Positions 15,340-24,828 are shown, counted from the stretch's first letter. The stretch: 64,000 nt of DNA from Streptomyces sp. NBC_00289 (GCF_041435115.1 NZ_CP108049.1:1-64000), one strand, 5' to 3'. Translations and numbers: made by a program. The notes: generated by a model from the sequence alone, not told the origin.

Positions 15340-17658
15340 CTACTCTCCGTTGTCGACGTCGGTGACGGTGCCGTCCTTGATGTACCGCGCGAGGTTGAGC
15401 TGCGGTGCGTTGAACCGCTCGCGGACCTCTTCGCCCCACAGGACTTCCTGGGTGCCCTCGTGCTTGACCAGGCCCGGGTTGATGCCGAGCTTGAAGCCGC
15501 CGGGCAGCGGCTTGCCCTCCTTGTAGGGCAGGAAGTCCAGCGGGCTCTCGCCGTTGGCGGCGTAGACGACGCAGTCGGACAGGACCGCGATCGGGTACTG
15601 CCCGGTGAAACTGGCGTGCTTGACGATCTTGCGGTGCAGGTTGATCCGGGTGCGGGAGATGACAGCCGCGCGGATGTCCGGACGCCAGGTCGGGCGGGAC
15701 AGCGCGCGCCACGGCTCGCCCGGACGCCAGCCCTCACCCCGGGGCCGCTCGCGCAGCTTGCCCAGGCCGCCCTTCACCGTCGCCTTGACCGCGGAGACGA
15801 CGATCGCCAGCTCCGGGTCACGGCCGCGGTATCCGTCCATCGCCGCCAGGAAGTCGGCCGGCTCCAGGTCGGCATCGACACCCAGGTCGGCCATCGTGGC
15901 GAGGAAGGCGTCGCGCAGCCGGTTGTACCAGCCGTCCAGGTAGCGGCCGTTCTCGTAGCGGACGTACGCCTCGATCGGCGTGACCTCGTAGCCGAGCTCC
16001 ACCGCGTACGCCACGGTCGGCGTCGCGTACCAGGCCGGGCCTTCGGGGCGCTCGCCCTTGGGCGTGAACGGGCTGGGCAGCAGACTCGCGTCCAGGTCCG
16101 CCCACTTGTCCTTGCCGACCTTCACCCGCGACAGGTCCACATGGGAGAGGTCGACCAGCCAGGAGCCGGGCAGCTTTGGGTCGAACACCGGTGCCTTGAC
16201 GTGGGTGGGCGCACCGATGCCGACGGTCAGGCCGTTGGCACCGGCGGCAAAGGCCATGTTCACGTCGATGCCGACCAGGTGGCGCAGGGTGCACTCGGCA
16301 TCGGTCATCGGCCGCGCCCAGTCGTACGCCTCCTCGAACAACTTCTCCGCAGGGCCGCGGACGTGGAAACGCGGCAGGTCCTTGAGGAGCGGGTGCCCGT
16401 CGGGGGCCTCGCACGGCGCGCAGTCCACCGGCTCCTTGCCCAGCGAGCCGGGGTTGTGCTCGGAGTGCCGCTTACCGTCGGCGTCCGGCTCGGAGGCCCG
16501 GGTCGGCGGGTGTAGCGCGGTCATCAGCTCCAGGCCCGTCACGGCGGTCGATCCGCGCGGCGTCATCACCCGCGACGCGTACACGCCCAGCACGCGCGCG
16601 AGTTCCGCCGGCGGAAGCTGCCCGGCCTCGCCCCAGTGCCGGGTGTCCAGCGCGTTCCACGACGGGATGCACAGCTGCACGCAGGCCCGCTCCGAACCCT
16701 GCGCGGGACGGTAGATCCGCGCCCACGGCCCGAACCCGCGCTTGGTCAGCTTCCACTCCGCGCGGACCAGCTGCTTGATGACCTTGTGGCCCTCCGGGAT
16801 CCGCCCGGCGAGGCGCTCCTCATCCGTGAGGGCGACCGGCAGGCCGTAGCGCTCCAGCACGGACGGGGTGAGGACGATCAGCGGGTCGGCGTCCTTGCCC
16901 GGGCCGGACAGCTTCGGCTGCCCGAGTTTCGCCTCGCGCAGCGTCCAGTCGACCAGGGACGGGATCGACTTGGCGGGCACGTCCAGGACCAGGCCGCCGG
17001 TGCAGTACGCGAGGACCTGGCCGTCGGCGTCGACGTCGATGACCGCGAGCGGTCCGTTCTCGAACCGTGGGTCGGTGCCGCCTGCCGGGGTTCCGGCCGG
17101 GGCCGCCTTCTTCGCGCCCGGTCGGCGCGACGTCGACGACGGCCTGGTGGTGCGCGCCGGACTCGTCGCGGCGCCCGGAGCAGCGGCGGCAGGCGCTTCC
17201 GCCGGGTCGGCGGAGCCCGCCGGGGCCGCCTCCTGCGCCCCAGGACGGCGCGACGTCGGCGTGACCCTGGTGGTGCGGCGGGTCGGGTAAAGGGCTTCGA
17301 CCATGTCGTCGATCGCAGCGTCCGGAACCTCTGGCATTTCGCCTGTCGGGTCGGGCGCGCCGGTGAACGTGGCCGACACCGCGGCGTCCTTGACGGGTGC
17401 GGCCACGTCGGCCGGAGTGGCGGGGTAGAGCTCCGCGAGTTTGTCCAGCAGCCGGGCGTAGGCGTCGCGCTCCGGCGGGCGGGGCTCGGTCTTGCCGGAC
17501 TCCCAGCCGGACACCGTGGCCCGGCGCACCTTCAGCGCGGTGGCCACCTCATCGATCGTCAGGCCGTGTGCGGCACGCAGCCGCTTGCGCTCTGCCGGTG
17601 GGGGGAGTGTGGCGCGGGACGCGAGCAGGGCATCGACCGCGTCGAACAACTCGGACAT
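15340..17658 (-). CDS. tap: telomere-associated protein Tap
   Basis: 772 residues, close to the ~740 of S. coelicolor Tap. An N-terminal XRE-type HTH (about 27-60: LRAAHGLTIDEVATALKVRR) precedes an Ala/Pro-rich linker (~70-195). A large C-terminal region contains GLPVALTDEERLAGRIPEGH and MAFAAGANGLTVGIGAPTHV. Tap binds folded telomere DNA and recruits Tpg for end patching. The start at 17658 has GGAGGT 6 bases upstream. It is the first gene of the tap-tpg operon. The Ala/Pro linker, with near-repeats of RRTTRVTPTSRRPGAQEAAP and RTTRPSSTSRRPGAKKAAPA, looks internally duplicated. Confidence 0.95.
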   Translation of the reverse strand: MSELFDAVDALLASRATLPPPAERKRLRAAHGLTIDEVATALKVRRATVSGWESGKTEPRPPERDAYARLLDKLAELYPATPADVAAPVKDAAVSATFTGAPDPTGEMPEVPDAAIDDMVEALYPTRRTTRVTPTSRRPGAQEAAPAGSADPAEAPAAAAPGAATSPARTTRPSSTSRRPGAKKAAPAGTPAGGTDPRFENGPLAVIDVDADGQVLAYCTGGLVLDVPAKSIPSLVDWTLREAKLGQPKLSGPGKDADPLIVLTPSVLERYGLPVALTDEERLAGRIPEGHKVIKQLVRAEWKLTKRGFGPWARIYRPAQGSERACVQLCIPSWNALDTRHWGEAGQLPPAELARVLGVYASRVMTPRGSTAVTGLELMTALHPPTRASEPDADGKRHSEHNPGSLGKEPVDCAPCEAPDGHPLLKDLPRFHVRGPAEKLFEEAYDWARPMTDAECTLRHLVGIDVNMAFAAGANGLTVGIGAPTHVKAPVFDPKLPGSWLVDLSHVDLSRVKVGKDKWADLDASLLPSPFTPKGERPEGPAWYATPTVAYAVELGYEVTPIEAYVRYENGRYLDGWYNRLRDAFLATMADLGVDADLEPADFLAAMDGYRGRDPELAIVVSAVKATVKGGLGKLRERPRGEGWRPGEPWRALSRPTWRPDIRAAVISRTRINLHRKIVKHASFTGQYPIAVLSDCVVYAANGESPLDFLPYKEGKPLPGGFKLGINPGLVKHEGTQEVLWGEEVRERFNAPQLNLARYIKDGTVTDVDNGE

Positions 17659-17690
17659 GGGTTACCTCCTGACCAACATCCTACCCCATG

Positions 17691-17735
17691 AAACGTACGA
17701 AACGCGTACGTTTCCCGTACGAAGTGCGTACGAAG
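17691..17735. promoter_or_regulatory. probable tap operator
   Basis: Upstream of tap, GAAACGTACG is mirrored by CGTACGTTTC, then CGTACGAAG is repeated twice (about 17718-17736). The CGTACG core occurs four times in 45 bases, suggesting binding by an XRE-type protein, possibly Tap itself. Confidence 0.55.
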
Positions 17736-17801
17736 GTCTGTTCGGGGGGTGAGGTGCCGTTTCGCGCTCGGCAGCCGGGCGTGCTCGGTACGGTGGCGAC
17801 C

Positions 17802-18107
17802 GTGGCGGAACACGGCGAGACGCAGGGCGGAGCGGAGCGGGCACGGCTGGGTGGCGCTGTCGAGCCGCTGCCGGGTGCGCCTCCCGGCACGGTGCGAGTC
17901 GTCACCGGCACGGCAGCCCGGCAGGTGAACGACCAGGAGGCGCACGACTTCGGCATCTCCACCGAACGGATCTGCCTGGAGATCGAGCACGTCTTCTACG
18001 ACGCCGACGACGACGTCCTGCGGCACACGGTCACCGTCGACTACAGCGGCCACCCGTACGTGACCCGCTACCAGCCCACCCCCGAGGACCTGGCGCGCCG
18101 CGAATAG
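17802..18107 (+). CDS. hypothetical protein with UTRA-like C-terminus
   Basis: About 101 residues; GTG at 17781, 17793 and 17802 are all in frame and the last is chosen arbitrarily among weak candidates. The second half (ICLEIEHVFYDADDDVLRHT, then VTVDYSGHPYVTRYQPT) resembles the effector-binding UTRA strand pattern of GntR regulators, but there is no DNA-binding domain. It is divergent from tap and convergent with the kinase-DnaJ gene, whose stop is 31 bases away. It may be a remnant of a regulator or a small stand-alone sensor. Confidence 0.5.
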   Translation: MAEHGETQGGAERARLGGAVEPLPGAPPGTVRVVTGTAARQVNDQEAHDFGISTERICLEIEHVFYDADDDVLRHTVTVDYSGHPYVTRYQPTPEDLARRE

Positions 18108-18138
18108 CCGGCCATCTGCCCTTGCTCTTCCTGCTGAA

Positions 18139-19308
18139 TCAGTCAGTGACGTGCACGGTGACGTACAGGTCTCCGGGCGCTCCGCCGTGCTTACCCGGCG
18201 CGCCGAATTCCTTGAGCCGGATCTTCTGCCCGTTCCGGACACCGGCGGGAATGCGGATCTTGAAGGTGCGCCGCTTGCTGGCGACCCTGCCCTCGCCTCT
18301 GCAGACGGTGCAGTCCAACACCCTCGTCTCGTCTCCTGTGGTGGCGCAGGCAGGGCAGTTCTCGCTGGCGGTCATGCGTATGGGGATGACCGCACCACCG
18401 GCGGCTTCGTCCGGGCGGAGGTGGACCTCGGACGTGACGTCGGCCCCGCGGCTGGGGATGGGCGAAGTGTCGCCGAAGTAGCGGTCGTTGATCTTTTCCA
18501 GGAGGTCGTAGACCTCTTCGGCGTTGTCCGGGCGCTGGGCCGGGTTCTTGGCCAGGAGTTGGCTGACCAGTTGTTCCAGTTCCACGGGAGCGTCCGGACG
18601 CAGGGTGCGCAGCAGGGCGGGAGGCTCTTTGAGGTGCTGGTTGATCAGCTGCCAGGACGTGCCGGTGAAGGGCCGGCGGCCGGTGACCGCCTCGAAGAGC
18701 ACGCATCCGAGCGAGTACAGGTCGGAGCGGTGGTCGAAGGAGCCGGACAGCGCTTCGGGCGCCATGTAGGCCGGGGTGCCGATCAGGACGCCGGTGGTGG
18801 TGATGTCGTGCCGTGCGTCGTTCCCCTTGGTGATGCCGAAGTCCACGACCGTCGCCTGGCCGTCATTCCGGACCATGATGTTGGACGGCTTGATGTCCCG
18901 GTGGGTGAGGCCCGCCTCGTGCGCGGCGTCCAGGGCGTCGGCGACACAGGATGCCGCGTACAGGGCCATCGGCAGGGGCAGCGGGCCGGCCTCGAGGACG
19001 GAGCTGAGGGATTTGCCGGGGAGCAGCTGCATCACCAGGTAGGCGTACGGCCGCCCGCTGTGCATCGCGGAGCCGAAGTCGTGCACGGTGACGATGCGCG
19101 GATGAGCGAGGCCGCCGGCGACCGCGGCCTCACGGGCGAACCGGGCCACCTGCCGGTCGTGGTCCGCGTCGCCGTCCCCGGTGAGGACCTTGACCGCCAC
19201 CAGCCGGTCGACCTTCGGATCGTGGGCCTTCCAGACCTGCCCGAACCCGCCCGCCCCGACTGGCTCGATCAGCCGATAGCGGCCGTCCAGCACAGTCCCT
19301 GCCCGCAC
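18139..19308 (-). CDS. Ser/Thr protein kinase fused to DnaJ zinc-finger and C-terminal domain
   Basis: 389 residues from GTG 19308 (GGGGGAG 4 bases upstream). The kinase domain is complete: GAGGFGQV (18-25), Lys40 in VAVK, HRDIKPSN (137-144), DFG (156-158), GTPAYMAPE (178-185) and Arg259. After residue ~290 there is no transmembrane segment. Instead CPAC (318-321) and CTVCRGEG (333-340) form half of a DnaJ-type zinc finger, followed by IRIPAGVRNGQKIRLKEFG and GDLYVTVHV, the DnaJ substrate-binding C-terminal domain. The J domain itself is absent. It may phosphorylate or regulate a protein delivered through a chaperone-like clamp. The gene is monocistronic and convergent with its neighbour. Confidence 0.9.
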   Translation of the reverse strand: MRAGTVLDGRYRLIEPVGAGGFGQVWKAHDPKVDRLVAVKVLTGDGDADHDRQVARFAREAAVAGGLAHPRIVTVHDFGSAMHSGRPYAYLVMQLLPGKSLSSVLEAGPLPLPMALYAASCVADALDAAHEAGLTHRDIKPSNIMVRNDGQATVVDFGITKGNDARHDITTTGVLIGTPAYMAPEALSGSFDHRSDLYSLGCVLFEAVTGRRPFTGTSWQLINQHLKEPPALLRTLRPDAPVELEQLVSQLLAKNPAQRPDNAEEVYDLLEKINDRYFGDTSPIPSRGADVTSEVHLRPDEAAGGAVIPIRMTASENCPACATTGDETRVLDCTVCRGEGRVASKRRTFKIRIPAGVRNGQKIRLKEFGAPGKHGGAPGDLYVTVHVTD

Positions 19309-19417
19309 GACTCCCCCTTCTGGGTGCGCAACGCGACGCACGATCTACCAGACGTGTACTCGTCACGCTACGCCGGGACAACCACCAGTAACAGGGGGTG
19401 CTGATCTATGAGTTGGC

Positions 19418-20248
19418 TCAGGCTGTGGTCCGCAGGGCAGCCGGCTCGGGGTCTGCGGCCGCCGTACCGGACGTCCGGGCGGCGCGCTCTTGTCGGGCCC
19501 GGCGTAGCGCGGCGGCCTCGGTCGCCGCGGCCTGGCGGCGGCGCTGCGCGCGGGCCTGCTCGATCGGGGCGGGCGTATCGTCCGGCATCGTCTCGGGGTC
19601 GGGGAACGCGCGGCGGCTGAGCTCGCGCATCGCACGGGTCTGCCGCTCCACCGCCTCCGCGATTCCGGGATCCACCCGGGACGGCGGCGCGGACTCACGG
19701 TGCGCGGCGAGGGCGCGGTGGTAGCCGTCGCACGCGGCCTCGCTGGTCTTCGCCGGGCCTGTCGGCGCGTCCGAGCTGGTCGGTGCGGTGTCGTCCGGCT
19801 CGGGCGCGGGGACGGAGCCGGGCGCCAGGATTCGCAAGGCGCGCACGACCGTCCGGCCTGCTGCCTTGTTGGCGGCGTCGACGATGCGGGTCTGCTCCAG
19901 GCGTGTCTTCGTCGCCCAGGCCGCCGACTCGGGGCACACGGTGAGCTGGCCGGAGTCGGCGTTGTACCCCACGGCCGCGACGTGCCCCGCGAGTTCGGGG
20001 GCGATGGCCGCCCACCGCTGGCGCAGCGTGGCGCCGGCGGCCGGGAGCTCCCAGGCCCGCTCGGTGACCAGCGCGCCGATCGCCGCTCCAAGGCCCATCG
20101 GCTCGCGACCGTCCCGGCGCCCCGTACGGACCACGCGCGGCGGCTTCTGCTTCGTCCTCTGGCCGCCGCCGTTCTTCCGGGCCTGCTCCATCGCGGCCCG
20201 CAGCGCGACCCGGGCCAGGTCGACGCCGGACACCTCGCCGCCGCTCAT
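19418..20248 (-). CDS. DciA-like (DUF721) helicase-loader protein
   Basis: 276 residues. The N-terminal GVDLARVALRAAMEQARKNG, basic linker, MGLGAAIGALVTERAWELPA, LRQRWAAIAPELAGHVAAVG, GQLTVCPESAAWATKTRLEQ and TVVRALRILAP follow the DUF721/DciA pattern closely. DciA loads the replicative helicase DnaB in bacteria that lack DnaC. The C-terminal ~110 residues are an Ala/Arg/Glu-rich tail not present in short chromosomal DciA. Its start overlaps the end of the 755-residue winged-helix gene as ATGA, so the two are coupled. A plasmid copy probably helps load the host helicase at the plasmid origin. Confidence 0.85.
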   Translation of the reverse strand: MSGGEVSGVDLARVALRAAMEQARKNGGGQRTKQKPPRVVRTGRRDGREPMGLGAAIGALVTERAWELPAAGATLRQRWAAIAPELAGHVAAVGYNADSGQLTVCPESAAWATKTRLEQTRIVDAANKAAGRTVVRALRILAPGSVPAPEPDDTAPTSSDAPTGPAKTSEAACDGYHRALAAHRESAPPSRVDPGIAEAVERQTRAMRELSRRAFPDPETMPDDTPAPIEQARAQRRRQAAATEAAALRRARQERAARTSGTAAADPEPAALRTTA

Positions 20249-22512
20249 GCCTGCCCCCAGGTGGTGTGCCCGAGGACCAGGTGGCGGATGCCGGACAGGC
20301 GCTGTGTCTGGTCGACCAGCTGGTTGCTGAACAGGCGCCTCGCGGACGTCTCGCCGTACTGGTCGATGTGGTCGAAGACGACCTGGTGGTCCTTCATCGC
20401 CTTCACCCGCCAGTCGCGGACCTGCTCGCGGGTCAGGTCCTCGAGGACCAGCTCCTGGTCGCCGTCGACGTCAGCGGTCTCCGGCTCCGGGGCGGGGACG
20501 ACGGTGGCCGGACGCGGTGCGGGCAGCACGACCGGGGCCACCGGAGCGGCCGGGACGCCGGGGGCCGGCCGCGAGGCCGCTGCTTCGGCGCGGGCCTGAG
20601 CTGCGGCGGCCTTCCGGGCGCGGTACTGCTCCCACTCGCGGGCCTTCGCCCACGCCCTGGCCGTCACGGTCTCGTGCAGCTGCTGTTCGGCGGCCGTACG
20701 GCGCTCAGCCTCGGAGGCTCCGGGCATCGCGGCGTCGACGGCGGCCGCCACCGCCTGACGCTGGGCATGGCTGCTGGCCTGCCGGTCCTCGCAGCGCGGG
20801 CAGTCCCGGCCGGAGTCGAGCAGCATGCGGTCGTCGCACAACTTGTCGCCGCACTCCTGCCGCTGGGGCAGGCCCTTCCCGATCAGCCAGCCCACCGGGT
20901 TCTTGATCGGCCCGCCCAGCCGCAGCTGGTCGTCCAGGCGCCGGGCGAGCCGGTCGGCGAGGACCTGCGGGCCGTCCATGGGGCCGACGAACCCGTTCAC
21001 CGTGGCCAGCTCGGCACGCGCGGCGGACTCCACCAGGCGGCGGGTGGCCGGACGCTCCAGACGCGCCCACAGCAGCCGGACCGGCTCGAAGATCACCCGC
21101 AGGTTCTCCGGCGGCAGGACCCCCCTCCCCTGCTGCTGCCTGCCCTGACCCGTACCGTCCACGACCCGCACCGGGGCGCCGGCCACCGGCCCGCAGTTGC
21201 CGTTCTCGCTGATCGACGACGGGGACTTCTTCGGCTGTTCCCCGCGGAGCGGGCCGTCCTCGCCGTCGACCAGGCGCAGCCCGGCGACAGCGTCAGCGTC
21301 CATGGCCTGGTCCTCGCGCTCGCACGCGCGGTCCGGCAGATCACCGCACCCACCACGGCCTTCGCCGGAAAAGCCACCGGAGAGCGAGAGAGAACCACCA
21401 GCAGTAACCACAGGAGCGTGAGAGGCGTGAAGGTGTGCAGCAACGGCGAGGTCTGCGGAACCGGCCTCCCCGCCCTCCTTGGCGCCCTTCACCCCAGTAA
21501 CCACACGGGTCCCAGGACCCCCGGCCGTCTCATGATCTCCGGATGCACTACCGGCGAGGTCTGAAAACACGGAGGCAGCGGCCTCGCGGGCCTCCCGGAC
21601 GAGCACACCGTGGGCCCGGGCAACCGGGAGCAGCCGCACCCGGCTGCGCGCGTTCAGTCCGGACGCCGTCTCGCGGCGGTCCACCGTCAGCACGTCCTGC
21701 TTCTGGAGCCGCGACAGGACCTTTGCTCCAGCGGCCGGCGAGCAGCCCAGCAGCCGCCCGGCCGTCGCTGCCGGGCGGCCCCGCTCGGTGTCCACGCTGC
21801 CGGAGCACAGCTGCAGCCAGCCCTTGGCGTTCGAGGACAGCACCATCAGCAGCAGCCCGAGCCGGTCCGTCGCCGCCCCGCGCCCCGTACGGTCCGCGAG
21901 CATCCCGTCCCGGGTGATGCGCCCGTCCTTGCCCGTCCAGCCCGGCGCGAACAGCGCCTCGATCAGCTTCAGCAGGACGGCCAGCTCCACCCGCTCCAGC
22001 GCCAGGACGTGCCGCCGGTCCCCGCCGTGCTGCGCCCGGTACATCGGGATCACCCAGCACTCCAGGCCCGTCATCCGCCCGGCCGCACTGGTCTTCTCGA
22101 TCGACCCGACCACGCCGCGCCCACGCAGTTCCGGCAGCACCTTGTGCGCGATCCGGGACGTCTTCAGCCCCACCCACCGACCCAGCTCCTTGGCGGTGAT
22201 CCGGGTGCTGTAGTCGGCCGCGACCTTCGCCTTCGCCATCAGCACCACCGCCGCGAGCCGCGCGGGGTCACCAGCACCCTTCAGCGCCGGGTCCGACACC
22301 AGCGCGCGCACCGCAGCGAGCAACCGGGCCCGCATCGTCTTGGTCAGCTGGAGCGGGTTGCCCAGCTCCAGCGGGACGGCCGGACCGGCCTGCGCCGGCA
22401 CCGACCGCAGCCAACGCGGCGAGCGCCCGGCCGGAGCCCAGCCGACAGAGTCGTCGATGGGTGCCCACAGGGGGTGGTCGAGCGTGGCGGCCGACGCCGC
22501 TCCCGCGCTCAC
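20245..22512 (-). CDS. large winged-helix replication-associated protein
   Basis: 755 residues. The N-terminal third has a winged-helix region (AKVAADYSTRITAKELGRWV, then HKVLPELRGRGVVGSIEKTS) and a second HTH-like segment (RPAATAGRLLGCSPAAGAKV). A low-complexity Gly/Ser/Glu middle (about 330-460) follows. The C-terminal part has a Cys motif (CGDKLCDD...CPRCEDRQ, ~600-625), a long Ala/Arg/Gln helix, and a distinctive end (LTREQVRDWRVKAMKDHQVV, LVDQTQRLSGIRHLVLGHTT). It is coupled to the DciA-like gene by ATGA. Coupling to a helicase loader argues for a role in replication initiation; repressor activity is also possible. I do not know a named family. Confidence 0.65.
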   Translation of the reverse strand: MSAGAASAATLDHPLWAPIDDSVGWAPAGRSPRWLRSVPAQAGPAVPLELGNPLQLTKTMRARLLAAVRALVSDPALKGAGDPARLAAVVLMAKAKVAADYSTRITAKELGRWVGLKTSRIAHKVLPELRGRGVVGSIEKTSAAGRMTGLECWVIPMYRAQHGGDRRHVLALERVELAVLLKLIEALFAPGWTGKDGRITRDGMLADRTGRGAATDRLGLLLMVLSSNAKGWLQLCSGSVDTERGRPAATAGRLLGCSPAAGAKVLSRLQKQDVLTVDRRETASGLNARSRVRLLPVARAHGVLVREAREAAASVFSDLAGSASGDHETAGGPGTRVVTGVKGAKEGGEAGSADLAVAAHLHASHAPVVTAGGSLSLSGGFSGEGRGGCGDLPDRACEREDQAMDADAVAGLRLVDGEDGPLRGEQPKKSPSSISENGNCGPVAGAPVRVVDGTGQGRQQQGRGVLPPENLRVIFEPVRLLWARLERPATRRLVESAARAELATVNGFVGPMDGPQVLADRLARRLDDQLRLGGPIKNPVGWLIGKGLPQRQECGDKLCDDRMLLDSGRDCPRCEDRQASSHAQRQAVAAAVDAAMPGASEAERRTAAEQQLHETVTARAWAKAREWEQYRARKAAAAQARAEAAASRPAPGVPAAPVAPVVLPAPRPATVVPAPEPETADVDGDQELVLEDLTREQVRDWRVKAMKDHQVVFDHIDQYGETSARRLFSNQLVDQTQRLSGIRHLVLGHTTWGQA

Positions 22513-22574
22513 AGGAACATTCCCGAGGTCGGGTGGCCCGCCGAACCGGCGTCATCCGTGTGACAGCGAGGGGG

Positions 22575-22590
22575 TGTGATGTACGTCACA
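22575..22590. promoter_or_regulatory. near-palindromic operator TGTGA-N6-TCACA
   Basis: TGTGATGTACGTCACA sits about 65 bases upstream of the 755-residue gene start, with two GC-rich hairpins (CCCGCCAGGCGGG, CCGCAACCTGCGG) just beyond it. The half-sites fit a CRP-like or winged-helix dimer. Confidence 0.4.
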
Positions 22591-23467
22591 ATCCCGCCAG
22601 GCGGGACACCGCAACCTGCGGTAATCCCCCCAGAGGGGGTACTGGCCTGGTCGTGGTCGACCTGACAAGTCGACTGACGCTCGTGCACTATGGCGATACC
22701 GACCTTCCATATGGATCAACGCAGTGGGGCCCCTTGGCCGGGGCCGATCTCGATGGCTCGTGTGGCGGGACAGGTGAGCCCCCTCCGTGAGGAGCGGGCG
22801 ACAGTGCGAAGGCCAGAGGCGGATTTCCTTTCCGTGGACGGTTTTGGTGCTGGTGTTCCGAAAGCCCTTGGCGGGGCCTCGGAACGAACCGCGAAGCCCC
22901 TTGGCGGGGGCCCGCGGGTACTGCATGGCCCTGATGAGGGGCCGGATCGATATGAGCGGCTTGATAAGCCGCGGCTCAGGACCGGTTACAGCCGGGATCT
23001 GAGCGGACCGCTCTGGTGGCTATTTCCAGGCGGTAGACGGGCCGCGCGAGGCCGAAGGGGATGGCTAGTCCACCTTTTCTTGGCGCGCGCGGCCGATGGC
23101 CACTAGGTCATCCCAACCCCCTGAATCTGGAGGCTGGCGTCAGCATGCGCGCGTACAGCCCGGATGGCGTGATCGCGGTTGAGGAACGGCGTAGCTGCGC
23201 GTGTGGTTCCACGCGTACGGGTAGCCTTCATCCCGCGAGCACCTCCCATCAAGGTGTGTCGCCCAACGGAGCATCGCCCCGTTCGAGAGCCCCCAGTGGA
23301 CCAGGCCCGGTCCCGGGGGTTCTCGCCGTTATGGATCACGTCTGCGAACAGCCTAACCGCACGAACGGACAGAACTGCGAGGCGAATTCGCACAACGCCC
23401 GAGGTGCCCGGAATGCCGCGCCCGCCGGACGGGAAGCGCGCAGTAAATTGCCCGCCACACGGGAAAG
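22591..23467. other. intergenic stretch with short repeats, no supportable gene
   Basis: Three similar GC blocks (22726-22745, 22862-22882, 22894-22917) share CCCTTGGCSGGGGCC. A possible plus-strand promoter CTGACA-18-CACTAT lies near 22665-22695. Frames on both strands lack codon bias. Confidence 0.45.
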
Positions 23468-24697
23468 TCACTGGCCGCCCCGCAGTTCGCGAAGATGGGT
23501 GACGAACTCCTGCGCCTCGGAGGCGTGCCCGTAGTGAGTCTGGAGGGCCTGCCCGAGGTCGGCGGCCACCATGGCGAGTGACGGCAAGGACTTCCGCTCC
23601 CCCGTCAGGGCCCGTTCCCCGTAAGCGAGTGCGGTGTCCAGGTCGCCTTCGCGCGCAGCGACCACGCCAAGCGTGACGCGGGCCTCCGCGATCCGCATGG
23701 GTGACCGCTCCGTCCCGTCGAAATCCGTGCCCGCCCGGATGACCTCATTGGCCAGCTGCTCAGCGAGTCGGTTTTCGCCGGACTTCCTGAGCGCGTCCAT
23801 GCGGTAGAAGTCATATTTCGCGGGGTCGACGACGAAATGGTTCTCGATGTTCTCCGGATAAGGCTGCCGCTCCAGGATCTGACGGCCCTGATCGAGCGCG
23901 ACTTCGGTCTGCGATCGGTCTCCCAGCCGGGCCCACGCCTTGGCTTTCTGCGCGTACAGCTGCGCCGCGACACTCTCATTCGGCGCCACGGCGATGCCGG
24001 CCTCTGCGGCGGCGATGACGCCGCGGTAGTCGCCCCGCGTCAGCGCGAACCACGCCCGCATCTCGTGTGCCCAGCCCTGCACGCTCAGCTCCCCCGACTC
24101 CTGACCGAGCATCAGCGCGGCCTGCCGGGTGGCTTCAGCGTCACGGGGACGACCGGAGTCGTACTCGACACAGCCCACCAGGAGCGACAACTTCCCGGCG
24201 AGCGCGATGATCTCGCGATGCTGAGCCAGGCTGACCCGCTGATGCTGGAGGCCGACGACGCGGGCCAACCATGCTTTGCCTTCCAGGAGCAGCTGGTCGG
24301 CGGGCAGGTACGCGTACTCGCAGCACAGCCGATCCGCCGTAATCCGCAGCGCGTCCAGCGTCGCGACGTCGACGTCACTCGCGCGCAGCCGGGCGATGAT
24401 GTCCACGGTGTCCATGCCGCTGACCTGCAAGATTTCCGCCCTACCGTCACGGCGGCTGCGCTCAGGGAAGAAGGCGCCGGTCGTCGTTCCAAAGGTGCTG
24501 GCGATGGCCGACCTGTATTTCGTGGGCTGCGCGTCGCCCCGTTCCCACCTTTTCCACTGGCGGAGAAGATCCTGCTCGCTGACGTCCTGGTCCTCGGGGA
24601 GCCGGACCATCAGCGCGCGGACCGCATCGGCCTGCGACCATTCGCGCGCCACACGCTCTTCGACCATCCGGCGTGCCCAGTCGGGACGTTCATCCAT
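23468..24697 (-). CDS. XRE-type transcriptional regulator with TPR-like repeats
   Basis: 409 residues from ATG 24697 (AAGGAG 7 bases upstream). The N-terminal HTH (~5-75) is REWSQADAVRALMVRLPEDQ to LLRQWKRWERGDAQPTKYRS. The remainder is helical repeats, including LLLEGKAWLARVVGLQHQRV, REIIALAGKLSLLVGCVEYD, ALMLGQESGELSVQGWAHEM and AQKAKAWARLGDRSQTEVAL, typical of the actinobacterial XRE-TPR regulators that sense peptides or other ligands. A perfect palindrome at 24829-24853 lies about 130 bases upstream and is the likely autoregulatory site. Confidence 0.85.
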   Translation of the reverse strand: MDERPDWARRMVEERVAREWSQADAVRALMVRLPEDQDVSEQDLLRQWKRWERGDAQPTKYRSAIASTFGTTTGAFFPERSRRDGRAEILQVSGMDTVDIIARLRASDVDVATLDALRITADRLCCEYAYLPADQLLLEGKAWLARVVGLQHQRVSLAQHREIIALAGKLSLLVGCVEYDSGRPRDAEATRQAALMLGQESGELSVQGWAHEMRAWFALTRGDYRGVIAAAEAGIAVAPNESVAAQLYAQKAKAWARLGDRSQTEVALDQGRQILERQPYPENIENHFVVDPAKYDFYRMDALRKSGENRLAEQLANEVIRAGTDFDGTERSPMRIAEARVTLGVVAAREGDLDTALAYGERALTGERKSLPSLAMVAADLGQALQTHYGHASEAQEFVTHLRELRGGQ

Positions 24698-24828
24698 CGC
24701 CGGTCTCCTTCCCCGTACGGTCCTGCGGCGCAGCCTGTGCCCGGACAGGGTGATGCCCGCGAAGCGGAGGCTGGCCCTTCTGCGGCCGAGCATGGCACGG
24801 CACCTTGATCGCGCGGAGGTGACAAGTG

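Noticed and set aside
22690..23106. 138-codon plus-strand frame with a promoter-like sequence before it
   Set aside because: No ribosome binding site, GC repeat blocks inside, no codon bias; treated as intergenic.
23103..23471. 122-codon minus-strand frame
   Set aside because: No start signal or codon bias; it only abuts the XRE-TPR stop.
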